A stretch of 64,000 nt of DNA, taken from positions 868,001-932,000 of the forward strand of contig NZ_RBKS01000001.1 in assembly GCF_003634555.1 (NCBI RefSeq), written 5' to 3'. The notes below the pieces were generated by a model. It ran no database searches. It was not told where the DNA came from and saw only the letters and a list, made by a program, of their open reading frames with translations. Positions within the stretch are counted from its first letter, which is position 1. Every line of letters begins with the position of its first letter. This document shows positions 36,578 to 45,681 of this stretch, in pieces. Source of the stretch: Frondihabitans australicus (GTDB taxonomy: Bacteria > Actinomycetota > Actinomycetes > Actinomycetales > Microbacteriaceae). The position numbers and the translations under genes are program-made.

Positions 36578-37852
36578 GTGTCATCGCTCGCACCCGCCCC
36601 TCTCTCCGCCACGCGCCGCCGGCTCGCGCTGCTGTCTCTCGCGATGGGCGGCTTCGGCATCGGCGCGACCGAGTTCGTCGCCATGGGGCTGCTGCCGAAC
36701 ATCGCCCACCAGCTGCTTCCGACGGCGTACGCGGCCTCGGCGGAGGACGCCACGGCGCACGCGGGCATCCTCATCTCGGCGTACGCGCTCGGCGTCGTCA
36801 TCGGTGCGCCCACGATCGCGGCGACCACCTCGCGCATGCCGCGGAAGAAGCTGCTGCTGATGCTGCTCGCCGCGTTCGTCGTGGGCAGCGTCGCGTCCGC
36901 CGTGCTGCCGACCTTCGGCCTCGTCGTGCTCGCCCGCTTCGTCGCCGGGCTGCCGCACGGCGCCTACTTCGGCATCGCGTCGCTCGCCGCGGCGAACCTC
37001 ATGGGGCCGGGCAATCGCGGCAAGGGCGTCGCGTTCGTCATGGCGGGACTCACGATCTCGAACGTCGTCGGCGTGCCCCTCATCACCGCTCTCGGGCAGG
37101 CGGCCGGCTGGCGCGTGGCCTACGGGGTCGTCGCCACGATCTTCGCCCTCACCTTCATCGCCGTGGCGATCGCGCTGCCGCACCAGCCCGCCGCCGAGGG
37201 CGCCTCGATCAAGCGCGAGCTGAGCGCCTTCGGCAAGCCGCAGGTGTGGCTCGTCATGGGCGTCGGAGCGATCGGCTTCGGCGGGTTCTTCGCCGTCGAC
37301 AGCTACGTCTCGACCGCGGTCACGCAGGGGGCGGGGGCGCCGGAGGCGGTGGTCCCGTTCGTCCTCGTCGGCATCGGCCTCGGCATGACCGTCGGCAACC
37401 TCCTCGGGGGCTGGGGCAGCGACAAGAGCATCGGGAAGACGCTCGTCGTCGGCTTCACGGGCCTCCTGGTCGCCCTGGCCGGCTACGCGCTGACCTCCCA
37501 CGCCATCGCCGGGATCTTCGTCTTCGCGTTCCTGCTCGGCACGTTCTCGTCGATGATCAGCCCGGCGATCCAGACGCGGCTCATGGTCGTCGCGGGCGAC
37601 TCGCAGGTGATCGCGGCGGCACTCAACCACTCGGCGTTCAACATCGGCAACAGCCTCGGCGCCTTCCTCGGCGGCGTGGTCATCGCGGCCGGCCTCGGCG
37701 CGGGCGCCCCGGCCTGGGTCGGGTTCGTGCTCGCGCTGTTCGGGATCGCGCTGACGGCGATCAGCTTCGCGGCGCAGAGGCGGTCGACCCGGCGTGACGG
37801 GCTCACGGGGGCGACTCCTGCGACGCAGCCGGTGCCGATCGCCGGGCTCTGA
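36578..37852 (+). CDS. MFS transporter (DHA1-type, AraJ/YdhP-like)
   Basis: Exporter of 424 aa with 12 predicted helices. The first helix carries MGGFGIGATEFVAMGLLPNI, typical of the DHA1 arabinose-efflux/chloramphenicol-resistance-like group, and later helices include GLPHGAYFGIASLAAANLMG. Substrate unknown. Two starts are possible: ATG 36530 with weak translation signals, or GTG 36578 with GAAGG seven bases upstream, chosen here. It converges on the response-regulator gene across a long palindrome. Confidence 0.9.
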   Translation: MSSLAPAPLSATRRRLALLSLAMGGFGIGATEFVAMGLLPNIAHQLLPTAYAASAEDATAHAGILISAYALGVVIGAPTIAATTSRMPRKKLLLMLLAAFVVGSVASAVLPTFGLVVLARFVAGLPHGAYFGIASLAAANLMGPGNRGKGVAFVMAGLTISNVVGVPLITALGQAAGWRVAYGVVATIFALTFIAVAIALPHQPAAEGASIKRELSAFGKPQVWLVMGVGAIGFGGFFAVDSYVSTAVTQGAGAPEAVVPFVLVGIGLGMTVGNLLGGWGSDKSIGKTLVVGFTGLLVALAGYALTSHAIAGIFVFAFLLGTFSSMISPAIQTRLMVVAGDSQVIAAALNHSAFNIGNSLGAFLGGVVIAAGLGAGAPAWVGFVLALFGIALTAISFAAQRRSTRRDGLTGATPATQPVPIAGL

Positions 37853-37888
37853 CCCCTCCCGGTGGGACGGGCCCGATCGTGGCCTGAT

Positions 37889-37946
37889 GCGACAAAACGC
37901 GACACCTGCGACGCTGTCGGGCGTCGCGGGTGTCGCGTTTTGTCGC
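37889..37946. repeat. long palindrome, family 1 copy B (MFS/response regulator convergent gap)
   Basis: Arms of 26 bases (37889-37914, 37921-37946) around the loop TGTCGG. The left arm matches copy A at 14630-14655 except that base 10 is C instead of A, and the right arm carries the matching G for T, preserving the pair. One further position is a G:T wobble. Loop sequences of the two copies are unrelated. It lies between convergent genes. Confidence 0.85.
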
Positions 37947-37977
37947 GGCGAGAGAGCCGCAGGGGACAGCGGAGGGG

Positions 37978-38658
37978 CTAGAAGCCGGCGGAGGGCGCGG
38001 CGTCGTCCGTCTGCAGAAGGATGCCGTCCTGGATCGCGCGCTTCCGCAGGGCCACCTTGGTGCCCACGTCGAAGCCGGCGACGCGGTACTTCTCGCGGAT
38101 GCGCTTGAGGTAGCTCTTCGCGGTCTCCTCCGAGATGCCGAGCTGGTAGGCGACGGCCTTGACCGGCTCGCCACCGCCGTAGAGGGCCATGACGCGGCGC
38201 TCCTGGGCGGAGAGCTTCGGCACGCCGCCCACCTCGGCGGCGTTGAGCGCGAGGTCGAGCTCGGCCGAGATGTACGACTCGCCGTTGGAGGCGGTGCGGA
38301 TGGCCTCGACGATCATCTCGGCGTCCTCGCTTTTGACGAGGTAGCCGAGCGCGCCTGCGGCGAGGGCCTCGCGCACGACGTTGGGCTCGGAGTACGTCGA
38401 CATGAGCACCGTCTTGACGCCGGCGGTCTTGAGGGTCGAGATCTTGAGCGAGATCGGCAGGTTGTCCTTGAGGTCGAGGTCGAGCAGCACGACGTCGACG
38501 GGGAACTCCGGGTGCGTGAGCAGCTCGGGCCACGACGCGACCGCGGCGACCATGGAGATGTCGCTGGCGGCGCCGCGGATCCACTCGCTGAGCGCGCCGA
38601 GCAGCATCTTGTGGTCGTCGACGAGGGCGAGGCGAATACGGCCGTCGGAATCAGGCAC
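37978..38658 (-). CDS. LuxR/NarL-type response regulator
   Basis: 226 aa: a receiver domain (about 8-125) with ALVDDHKMLL, phospho-acceptor in VVLLDLDLKDN, LMSTYSEPN and the switch Lys in GYLVKSEDAEM, then a C-terminal HTH (about 150-215) with LSAQERRVMALYGGGEPVKA and LGISEETAKSYLKRIREKYR. GTG 38658 is chosen because GAGAG lies seven bases upstream; an in-frame GTG at 38676 is possible. It is the last gene of a three-gene operon with a kinase-like membrane protein and a histidine kinase. Confidence 0.92.
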   Translation of the reverse strand: MPDSDGRIRLALVDDHKMLLGALSEWIRGAASDISMVAAVASWPELLTHPEFPVDVVLLDLDLKDNLPISLKISTLKTAGVKTVLMSTYSEPNVVREALAAGALGYLVKSEDAEMIVEAIRTASNGESYISAELDLALNAAEVGGVPKLSAQERRVMALYGGGEPVKAVAYQLGISEETAKSYLKRIREKYRVAGFDVGTKVALRKRAIQDGILLQTDDAAPSAGF

Positions 38659-38710
38659 GGATGTTCTCTCTTTCACTGAAGATGAGGTGAAGCACAGTGT
38701 TGACGAAATC

Positions 38711-39979
38711 TTAGGTGTCTGCAGGGTTTTCGACCGTGCATCTGATGGCGAGCCGCAGACTTCCGCTCTGGGTGGAGGTCTGGAAGTCGCCCACGCGCTG
38801 CAGCGCGCTCCACGTCGGCGGAGTCACCCGGTTGCGGCGGATGCCGGTCGTCGAGACGTCGATCGGCACCTCGACCGTGCGACCGGCGAGCGACGCGATG
38901 GAGTTCGACTGGGTGATCGGGCCGAGGGTCAGGGTCACGCTCACGCCGGCGGCACGCGTGCGACGGTCGCCGAGCAGCAGCCACACGGCCTGAAGCAGAC
39001 CGTCGCGCTGTTCGGGCGCCAGGAGCCCCGCGAGGCTCGACGGGTCGGAGAGCTTGACGGCGCGCCCGAGGTACTCGGACTCGGTGACCGCGTGGTACAG
39101 CCAGGTCTCGCGGCGCCCTTCGATGAGGTGCAGGCGCAGCTCGGTCGCGAGCGACGCGGCGGTCGACGCGACCTGCGGCTCGAGGGGGAGCGGGACGTCG
39201 CCTGTCGCGACGCCGTCGAGGAGCTTCTCGGCGGCGAGGTCGAGGCGGGCGAGCTCGTCGCTGGCGAGCATGCCGACCGCGAGGCGCGGCTGGGTCACGG
39301 TCGACTGGACGAGCACGCGGTCGAGCTCGATCTGGATCATGCGCCGGAAGCGCTGCACGAGGTAGATCGCGATGAGCGCGGGGAGGATCGCGATGCCGAT
39401 CATCGACACCTGCTGCGGGAACGTCTTCGCGGTGATGGGCGTCGTGAGGACGACGGCGACGACGAAGGCGACGAACAGGACGCTGAGGCAGATGATCAGC
39501 TCGCAGGCCGGCCGGAGGGTGACGAGCGGCAGGAGCCCGAAGCCCACGGTGATGCTCGCGGTGGCGTAGGCGCCGACATTGTGGAGCGGCCAGATCGCCA
39601 CGAAGTCGAGGCCGACGACGATCGCGAGCGCGACGCAGACGCCGATCATCACGGTGGCGGTGAGGCGCTCGCCCTGGATCGCGACGAGGGTGACGACGCC
39701 GATGAACGTGGCGAGGTAGATCAGCCAGGCGATGATCGCGGGAGCCGCCACGGGGTACACCGACAGGTGGACGAGGAAGAAGATGAGGCTGTAGATCGCC
39801 TGCACGGCGGCCACGGCGGCGGCGCCCATGCCGAGGTACCCGGTGCCGAGCGTCGCGCCGGCCTGCTGCGCCTGGCGGAGCGACCGGGCTCCTGTCGAGG
39901 AGGTCGGGAGGCCGCGAGCGGCGCGTCGGTGGCGCGGGACGCCGAGGGTGTTCTCGTCGAGGCCGGAACTGCTGCTCAT
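38711..39979 (-). CDS. kinase-like multi-pass membrane protein without recognisable catalytic motifs
   Basis: 422 aa between a histidine kinase and its probable regulator. The N-terminal half (about 40-215) has roughly six membrane helices. The cytoplasmic half begins with a long basic/coiled segment (FRRMIQIELDRVLVQS) and has ELRLHLIEGRRETWLYHAVT and a beta-rich end (VSVTLTLGP, LRLAIRC). The order resembles a sensor kinase, but no phospho-acceptor H-box and no N/G ATP-binding boxes are visible. It could be a degenerate kinase or accessory sensor. ATG overlaps the kinase stop (ATGA); the regulator follows 52 bp later. Assignment is inference from layout. Confidence 0.75.
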   Translation of the reverse strand: MSSSSGLDENTLGVPRHRRAARGLPTSSTGARSLRQAQQAGATLGTGYLGMGAAAVAAVQAIYSLIFFLVHLSVYPVAAPAIIAWLIYLATFIGVVTLVAIQGERLTATVMIGVCVALAIVVGLDFVAIWPLHNVGAYATASITVGFGLLPLVTLRPACELIICLSVLFVAFVVAVVLTTPITAKTFPQQVSMIGIAILPALIAIYLVQRFRRMIQIELDRVLVQSTVTQPRLAVGMLASDELARLDLAAEKLLDGVATGDVPLPLEPQVASTAASLATELRLHLIEGRRETWLYHAVTESEYLGRAVKLSDPSSLAGLLAPEQRDGLLQAVWLLLGDRRTRAAGVSVTLTLGPITQSNSIASLAGRTVEVPIDVSTTGIRRNRVTPPTWSALQRVGDFQTSTQSGSLRLAIRCTVENPADT

Positions 39980-41127
39980 CGCGGTGCCTCCAGGACGACG
40001 GTGGTGCCCGCGCCGGGGGCGGAGAACAGGCGGGCGCTGCCGCCGACGTCGCGGAGGCGGTTGACGACGCTCTCCTTGAACCCGAGGCGCTCCTCGCTGA
40101 CGCCGTCGAGCTCGAACCCGACGCCGGCGTCGGTGACCATGGCGCGGACCATGGCGTCGTCGTGGATGATCGTGACGTGCGCCTCGGTCACGCCGGCGTG
40201 GCGTCGGACGTTCTCGAGGCACTCCGCGAGGGCGAGCAGGAACGCGTCGAGCACGTGCGACGGCAGCAGCACCTGGCCGGTGCCGTGCCACGACACCTCA
40301 AGGCCCATGCGCCCGAAGCGCTGCTTGACCGACTCGAGGGTCTGCCCGAGCGGGCTCTCCTCGGCCGTCTCGAGGTTGTAGTTGCCGGCCTGCTGCGGCT
40401 GCGGGGTCGATCCGAGGCGCAGATGGCGCAGGAGCCGCGCATCCTCTGCCGCCTGAGCTCTCAGCGCATCCGGCGTCACCCCGAACCCCGAGTGGGCGAG
40501 CAGCGTCAGCGTGGCGAGGACCGTGTCGTGCAGGAGCCGGGCGCCCTGACGGCGCTGCGCCTCGGTCTCGGACGCCTGCCGCTCGGCGCGGTGGGCGTTG
40601 CCGATGGAGTAGATGCGGCGGGCGGCCCGAGGGACGCTGTTGCCGATCCAGAAGCCGGCGACGAAGCAGAGGACCCAGCCGAGGAGGACCGCGGCGACCT
40701 GCACGGTGAAGACCGAGTGCATGCCCACGATGACCATCGCGACGACGAGGACGGCGGCGATGATCGCGAGGACGACGCGACGCGTGGTGGAGGAGAGGAG
40801 GAGGGCGAAGGAGGCGATCGAGCCGCCGACGAGGGGGATGACCGCGGTGGCGAGCGGCCCGTCGACGTGGCCGGGGAGGAGGGCGATGGCGCCGGCGCCG
40901 AGACCCGAAGCCATTCCCAGGACAACCCACAGGAGCCTTCCACTTCGGCCCACCATGATGAGGAAGACGATCATCAGAAGGCTGAACAGGGCGATGGCGC
41001 CCTGACGCGGCAGACCCGTCACCCCCGGGTAGCTGATCGACACGAGTGACACGACCGTGCAGGCGATTCCGAGGAAGCGCGTGGTCGTCCGCAGGAGGCG
41101 ATCGCGCTCCTGGGCGAAGAGGTCCAT
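39976..41127 (-). CDS. NarL-partner histidine kinase (DesK-like)
   Basis: 383 aa. About six membrane helices (about 15-180) without a large extracytoplasmic domain, then a cytoplasmic dimerisation region with GARLLHDTVLATLTLLAH, which carries the likely phospho-acceptor His of the HisKA_3 type. An HATPase domain follows, with ALAECLENVRRHAGVTEAHV as N-box and VTDAGVGFEL as G-box. Start ATG 41127, 128 bp from metX, which ends at 41256 on the same strand. First gene of the kinase/membrane protein/LuxR-regulator operon. Signal unknown. Confidence 0.9.
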   Translation of the reverse strand: MDLFAQERDRLLRTTTRFLGIACTVVSLVSISYPGVTGLPRQGAIALFSLLMIVFLIMVGRSGRLLWVVLGMASGLGAGAIALLPGHVDGPLATAVIPLVGGSIASFALLLSSTTRRVVLAIIAAVLVVAMVIVGMHSVFTVQVAAVLLGWVLCFVAGFWIGNSVPRAARRIYSIGNAHRAERQASETEAQRRQGARLLHDTVLATLTLLAHSGFGVTPDALRAQAAEDARLLRHLRLGSTPQPQQAGNYNLETAEESPLGQTLESVKQRFGRMGLEVSWHGTGQVLLPSHVLDAFLLALAECLENVRRHAGVTEAHVTIIHDDAMVRAMVTDAGVGFELDGVSEERLGFKESVVNRLRDVGGSARLFSAPGAGTTVVLEAPR

Positions 41128-41255
41128 TCGTGTCCAAGAGAGGTCGAGAGTCAGGCGTCGGTAACGCGCCTAGACACATCGTTCCATAATTCGGGCCCGG
41201 CGGAGCGCCGCGGCGCGCGATTTCGTGCCCGAAACGAGACCGAACGGTGTGGAAC

Positions 41256-42503
41256 TCAAGCTTCAAGCAGTGCTCGAAGGTACTTCCCGACGTATTCGTT
41301 CTCGATGAGGAAGCCGTCGTGACCGAACTCGCTGGCGACCATCACTGCTCCTGAGGCCTCGGTCTTGGCCCTGTGGTCGTCGGTGTCGGGCGCGAACCGG
41401 GACGACGGCCGGAGGCTCTGCGCGATGCGCCGCTGGTCGTCGGGCGGGAACAGCCGGTCGCTGTCGATGCCGAGGATCAGCGACTTCGCCGTCACGCGCT
41501 GCAGCGCCGTCTCGACGCCGCCGCGGTCGCGCCCGAGGTCGTGCGAGTTCATGGCCCGGGCCAGGGTGATGTAGCTGTTCGCGTCGAAGCGGCGCGTGAA
41601 CTTGTTGCCGTGGAAGTCGAGGTAGCTCGCGACGGCGAAGCGGCCCTGGCCGACCATCGGCGACAGCTCGCTCTGCCAGGATCGGCCGAAGCGGTCGTTG
41701 AGCTCGTCGGGCGAGCGGTAGCTGAGCAGCGCCATGCGCCGCGCGAGGGCGAGGCCGCGGTAGGGGCCGTCGCCGTCGGGGGCGTCGTAGTAGTCGCCGC
41801 CGGAGAATGAGGGGTCCATGTGGATCGCCTCGATCTGGACGATGTTCTGCGCGATCTGGTCGGCGCTCGTGAACGACGTGGTCGACAGGGCTGCGAGGCG
41901 CTCGACGCGGTCGGGGAACGTGACGGCCCATTCGAGCGCGTGCATGCCGCCCATCGACCCGCCGACGACGGCGGCGAAGCGGTCGATGCCGAGGGCGTCG
42001 GCGAAGCGGGCCTGCGCCTCGACCTGGTCGCGGATCGTGAGGTGCGGGAATCTCGCGCCCCACTCGCGGCCGGAGTCGTCGAGGGAGGCGGGGCCGGTCG
42101 ACCCCTGGCAGCCGCCGAGCATGTTCGGGGCGACGACGAACCAGCGGTCGGTGTCGACGGCGAGCCCCGGACCGACGATGCCGGTCCACCAGCCGGCGGT
42201 GGCGTGCCCGGCCGAGGCGTCGCCGATCACGTGGCTGTCGCCGGTGAGGGCGTGGAGCAGCAGGATCACGTTGGAGTCGTCGGCCGCCCGCTCGCCGAAG
42301 GTCTCGTAGGCGATGCGCGGCTTCGTGAGGACGTCGCCGCTCTCGAGAGCGAGGTCGTCGATCGTGACGAAGCGTCGGCCGCCCACGGGGTCGCCCTCGC
42401 GCCAGGCGCCGGTGGCCGGCGGCTTGCCCAGCATCGACCTGCGTGCCCGGTCGGTCACGACGCTCGAGGGCACCGTGTCTTCGGAGGTTGTCTGCCAGTC
42501 CAT
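41256..42503 (-). CDS. metX: homoserine O-acetyltransferase
   Basis: Acetylates homoserine for methionine synthesis by direct sulfhydrylation. The 415-residue alpha/beta hydrolase shows LLLHALTGDSHV, NMLGGCQGSTGPAS, the nucleophile elbow VVGGSMGGMHALEW, the catalytic Asp region ILGIDSDRLFPP and the His in SEFGHDGFLIE. A CACACT hexamer is seven bases before the ATG. metY lies upstream on the same strand (109 bp gap), so the two steps are neighbours. Confidence 0.96.
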   Translation of the reverse strand: MDWQTTSEDTVPSSVVTDRARRSMLGKPPATGAWREGDPVGGRRFVTIDDLALESGDVLTKPRIAYETFGERAADDSNVILLLHALTGDSHVIGDASAGHATAGWWTGIVGPGLAVDTDRWFVVAPNMLGGCQGSTGPASLDDSGREWGARFPHLTIRDQVEAQARFADALGIDRFAAVVGGSMGGMHALEWAVTFPDRVERLAALSTTSFTSADQIAQNIVQIEAIHMDPSFSGGDYYDAPDGDGPYRGLALARRMALLSYRSPDELNDRFGRSWQSELSPMVGQGRFAVASYLDFHGNKFTRRFDANSYITLARAMNSHDLGRDRGGVETALQRVTAKSLILGIDSDRLFPPDDQRRIAQSLRPSSRFAPDTDDHRAKTEASGAVMVASEFGHDGFLIENEYVGKYLRALLEA

Positions 42504-42612
42504 CGGTCTCAGTGTGACAGGAGACGGGCCGCGCCCGCGAAGTGTGACGCGATGTGCGGCACGCGGGTCGCGGCCCGTCTCGACGGTGTCGGAGCGGTCG
42601 CAGGATCTCGGG

Positions 42613-43941
42613 TCAGCTCGACTTGAGGAGCCCCTCCGTCACCTGCCGCGCGGCTTCGAACCCGGCCTCGAGGTCGGCCTTGAGGTCGTCGACGTTCTCG
42701 AGCCCGACGCTGAGGCGCACGAGGCCGGGCGTCACGCCGGTGGTGAGCTGCTGCTCCGGCGTCAGCTGCGAGTGGGTGGTCGAGGCGGGGTGGATGACGA
42801 GCGAGCGCACGTCGCCGATGTTCGCCAGGTGGCTGAACAGCGACAGCCCGTCGACGAGGGCGCGGCCGGCGTCGACGCCGCCCTTCAGTTCGAACGAGAG
42901 GACCGCGCCGACGCCTCGGGGCGCGTACTTGTTGGCGGCGGCGTACCAGGGGCTCGTCGGCAGGCCGGCGTAGTAGACCGTCGAGACGTCGTCGCGGGCG
43001 TCGAGCCACTCGGCGATCTCCTGAGCGTTCTGCACGTGGCGCTCGATGCGGAGGCTGAGCGTCTCGATGCCCTGGATGAGGGCGAAGGCCGTGTCGGCCG
43101 AGTTCGACGAGCCGAGGTCGCGGAGCAGCTGGACGCGCGCCTTGATGATGTAGGCGAGCGGGTCGCCGACGGCCGCGGTGTAGCTGGCGCCGTGGTACGA
43201 GGGGTCGGGCTCGGTGAGCTCGGGGAACTTCTCGACGTTCTTCGACCACTCGAACCTGCCGCCGTCGACGATGAGGCCGCCGATGACGGTGCCGTGGCCG
43301 CCGAGGAACTTCGTCGCCGAGTGCACGACGATGTCGGCGCCGTGCTCGAACGGGCGGATCAGGTACGGGGTGGCGATCGTGTTGTCGACGATCAGCGGGA
43401 CGCCGTTCTCGTGGGCGATGCCCGACGCGAGCTCGATGTCGAGGACGTTGATCTTCGGGTTGCCGATCGTCTCGGCGAAGAACAGCTTCGTGTTGGGGCG
43501 GACCGCGCGGCGCCACTCCTCGGCGTCGTCCTGGTTCTCGATGAAGGTCGTCTCGATGCCGAGCTTCGCGAGCGTGTACTTGAAGAGGTTGTAGGTGCCG
43601 CCGTAGATCGACGACGACGACACGATGTGGTCGCCGGCCTTCGCGATGTTGAGCACGGCGAACGTCTCGGCCGCCTGGCCGGACGCCACCAGGAGCGCGC
43701 CCGTGCCGCCCTCGAGCGCGGCGATGCGCTGCTCCACGACGTCGTGGGTGGGGTTCATGATGCGCGAGTAGATGTTGCCGAACTCGGCCAGCGCGAAGAG
43801 GTTCTTCGCCTGCTCGGAGTCGCGGAAGACGTACGAGGTCGTCTTGTAGATCGGGGTGGCGCGGGCGTGCGTGGTCGGGTCGGGCTGGGCCCCGGCATGG
43901 ATCTGCTGGGTCTCGAACTTCCAGGCGGGCTGGTCGGTCAT
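42613..43941 (-). CDS. metY: O-acetylhomoserine sulfhydrylase (aminocarboxypropyltransferase)
   Basis: PLP enzyme making homocysteine from O-acetylhomoserine and sulfide. About 442 aa starting [20 protein letters not shown], with [40 protein letters not shown], the cofactor Asp in [14 protein letters not shown] and the PLP-binding Lys in [18 protein letters not shown]. Two adjacent ATGs exist; the second (43941) has better spacing to AGGAG. A dyad over the presumed promoter (43971-43989) may be a regulator site. It produces the substrate for methionine synthase and uses the metX product. Confidence 0.95.
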   Translation of the reverse strand: MTDQPAWKFETQQIHAGAQPDPTTHARATPIYKTTSYVFRDSEQAKNLFALAEFGNIYSRIMNPTHDVVEQRIAALEGGTGALLVASGQAAETFAVLNIAKAGDHIVSSSSIYGGTYNLFKYTLAKLGIETTFIENQDDAEEWRRAVRPNTKLFFAETIGNPKINVLDIELASGIAHENGVPLIVDNTIATPYLIRPFEHGADIVVHSATKFLGGHGTVIGGLIVDGGRFEWSKNVEKFPELTEPDPSYHGASYTAAVGDPLAYIIKARVQLLRDLGSSNSADTAFALIQGIETLSLRIERHVQNAQEIAEWLDARDDVSTVYYAGLPTSPWYAAANKYAPRGVGAVLSFELKGGVDAGRALVDGLSLFSHLANIGDVRSLVIHPASTTHSQLTPEQQLTTGVTPGLVRLSVGLENVDDLKADLEAGFEAARQVTEGLLKSS

Positions 43942-43970
43942 CATGGCTCCTGACTGTGGGTTGCCTGAAG

Positions 43971-43989
43971 CGTAGGAGCGTCCCCTACG
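43971..43989. promoter_or_regulatory. dyad over the metY promoter
   Basis: CGTAGG-N7-CCTACG, 27 bp upstream of metY. The minus-strand hexamer TACGCT that could be the -10 box overlaps one arm, as expected for a repressor operator. The regulator is unknown; it does not match the McbR pattern I know. Confidence 0.4.
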
Positions 43990-44081
43990 AGCGGGCAATG
44001 GATCGGACATGCGACGTAATCTCACGCGGGCCGGGTCGACTAGCGTTGCTGACGAAACCACGTCGAGAGGAACATGTCAGC

Positions 44082-44852
44082 ATGGCGAAACGCGTACTGG
44101 TCACCGGAGCGAGTTCGGGCATCGGGGAGGCGACCGTGGAGCTGTTCCGCGCGCGCGGCTGGGACGTCCTCGCCGTGGCCCGCCGTGAGGACCGCCTGCA
44201 GGAGCTCGCGGAACGCACCGGCGCCGAGTGGTTCCGCGCCGACGTCACGAGCGACGCCGACATGGAGGCCCTCCGCGACCACGTCGAGGCCACCGGTCCG
44301 CTCCACGCCCTCATCAACAACGCCGGCGGAGCCTTCGGCCTCGCCACGGTCGAGGAGGGCTCGATCGACGACTGGCGGAACATGTACGAGGTCAACGTGA
44401 TCGGCACGAAGCGCACGATCTCGCTGCTCCTGCCGGCCCTCCGTCGCGGAGCCGACGACGCTGGCTCCGGCGACATCGTGAACATCACCTCGATCGCCGG
44501 GCACAGCGTGTACGAGAAGGGCGCGGGCTACAACGCCGCCAAATTCGCCGAGCACGCCCTCACCGCGGTCCTGCGCCTCGAGCTGAACGGCGAGCCGCTC
44601 CGCGTCATCGAGGTGGCGCCGGGCATGGTCAAGACCGACTTCTCGCTCGTGCGGTTCGAGGGCGACCAGGCCAAGGCCGACGCCGTCTACGACGGAGTGG
44701 TCGCGCCGCTCACCGCCGACGACATCGCCGAGGCCATCGTCCACTCGGTCGAGCTGCCCAGCCACGTCAACATCGACCTCGTCACCGTCAAGCCCGTGGC
44801 CCAGGCCGCGTCGACGAAGCTCGCGCGGGGCGAGCTCGTCACGAAAAAGTAG
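44082..44852 (+). CDS. short-chain dehydrogenase/reductase
   Basis: Classical SDR of 256 aa. The Rossmann start VLVTGASSGIGEATVELF, NNAGGAFG, the catalytic Ser in VNITSIAGHSVYEKG and Tyr/Lys in GYNAAKFAEHAL are all present. NADP preference is suggested by the basic ARRED after beta-2. Close to YdfG/serine 3-dehydrogenase-type members that act on 3-hydroxy acids, but the substrate is not certain. GAGAGG lies eleven bases before the ATG and a TAGCGT hexamer at 44041. Divergent from metY. Confidence 0.92.
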   Translation: MAKRVLVTGASSGIGEATVELFRARGWDVLAVARREDRLQELAERTGAEWFRADVTSDADMEALRDHVEATGPLHALINNAGGAFGLATVEEGSIDDWRNMYEVNVIGTKRTISLLLPALRRGADDAGSGDIVNITSIAGHSVYEKGAGYNAAKFAEHALTAVLRLELNGEPLRVIEVAPGMVKTDFSLVRFEGDQAKADAVYDGVVAPLTADDIAEAIVHSVELPSHVNIDLVTVKPVAQAASTKLARGELVTKK

Positions 44853-44889
44853 CGGGCGGCGACGAGCGATCGGCCGGTGCGCCGAGCGC

Positions 44890-45681
44890 TCAGCCGATCG
44901 ACACGAAGTCGCGGACGTCGTCGCGGGGAAGCTCGTCGACGACGGCGCCGACCTCGAGGTCGAGCAGCTTCACCCAGCCGCCGGAGGACGACAGGAACGC
45001 CGTGTCGGACGCGTCCCGCCCCGTCGCGATCCGGATCAGGCTCTGCCGCGGAGCCAGCGCCGTCGCATCGACGACGAACCAGGTGCCCTCGACGAGCGCC
45101 TCGGCAACCGCGTGGAAGTCCATCGGGTACAGCCCGGGCGCGTACACCGAGACCAGCCTGGCCGGCACGTCGAGTGCTCGCAGGAGCGCGACGACGAGGT
45201 GCGCGTAGTCGCGGCAGACGCCCCGACGGTCGAGGAACGTCTGCACCGCGCCGTCCGTCGGCGCGCTCGACCCGGGCACGTACGACAGGTGCGCGCCCAC
45301 CCACGAGGACACCGCGGAGACGAGCTCGCGTCCTGCGAGGCCCGCGAACTCGCTGCGCGCGGTCGGGAACAGTGTGTCGGACTCGCAGTAGCGACTCGGG
45401 CGGAGGTACTGGATCTCGTCGAGCGGGACTGTCGCGATCGGCTCCTGCCGCCCCTCGACCTCGACCCGGTAGTCGATCTCGCAGGTGCCTGGCTGCATCT
45501 CGGCGACGTGCAGCCGCGTGCCCCGGTCGTCGACGATCTCGCGGACGTCGAGCGGCGCGCCGCCCTGTGACACCGACAGGGTCTCGGAGATCCGCTGGCC
45601 GTCGGAGGCCGCGACCGACAGGACCAGCGAGGCCGGCGCCTGGGCGCTGAGGGTCATCCGCGAGAAGGCGCTGCGCTTCAT
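44890..45681 (-). CDS. transglutaminase-like protein
   Basis: 263 aa: an N-terminal beta-rich domain (about 1-115) and a transglutaminase/papain-like core (about 120-235) with Cys in DRRGVCRDYAHLVVALL, His in MDFHAVAEALV and Asp in FVVDATALAPR, forming the triad. Bacterial members are usually proteases or peptide-modifying enzymes, not crosslinkers. The ATG overlaps the stop of the upstream PQQ-propeller gene (ATGA), so both are made together. No signal peptide, so it is cytoplasmic. Confidence 0.85.
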   Translation of the reverse strand: MKRSAFSRMTLSAQAPASLVLSVAASDGQRISETLSVSQGGAPLDVREIVDDRGTRLHVAEMQPGTCEIDYRVEVEGRQEPIATVPLDEIQYLRPSRYCESDTLFPTARSEFAGLAGRELVSAVSSWVGAHLSYVPGSSAPTDGAVQTFLDRRGVCRDYAHLVVALLRALDVPARLVSVYAPGLYPMDFHAVAEALVEGTWFVVDATALAPRQSLIRIATGRDASDTAFLSSSGGWVKLLDLEVGAVVDELPRDDVRDFVSIG

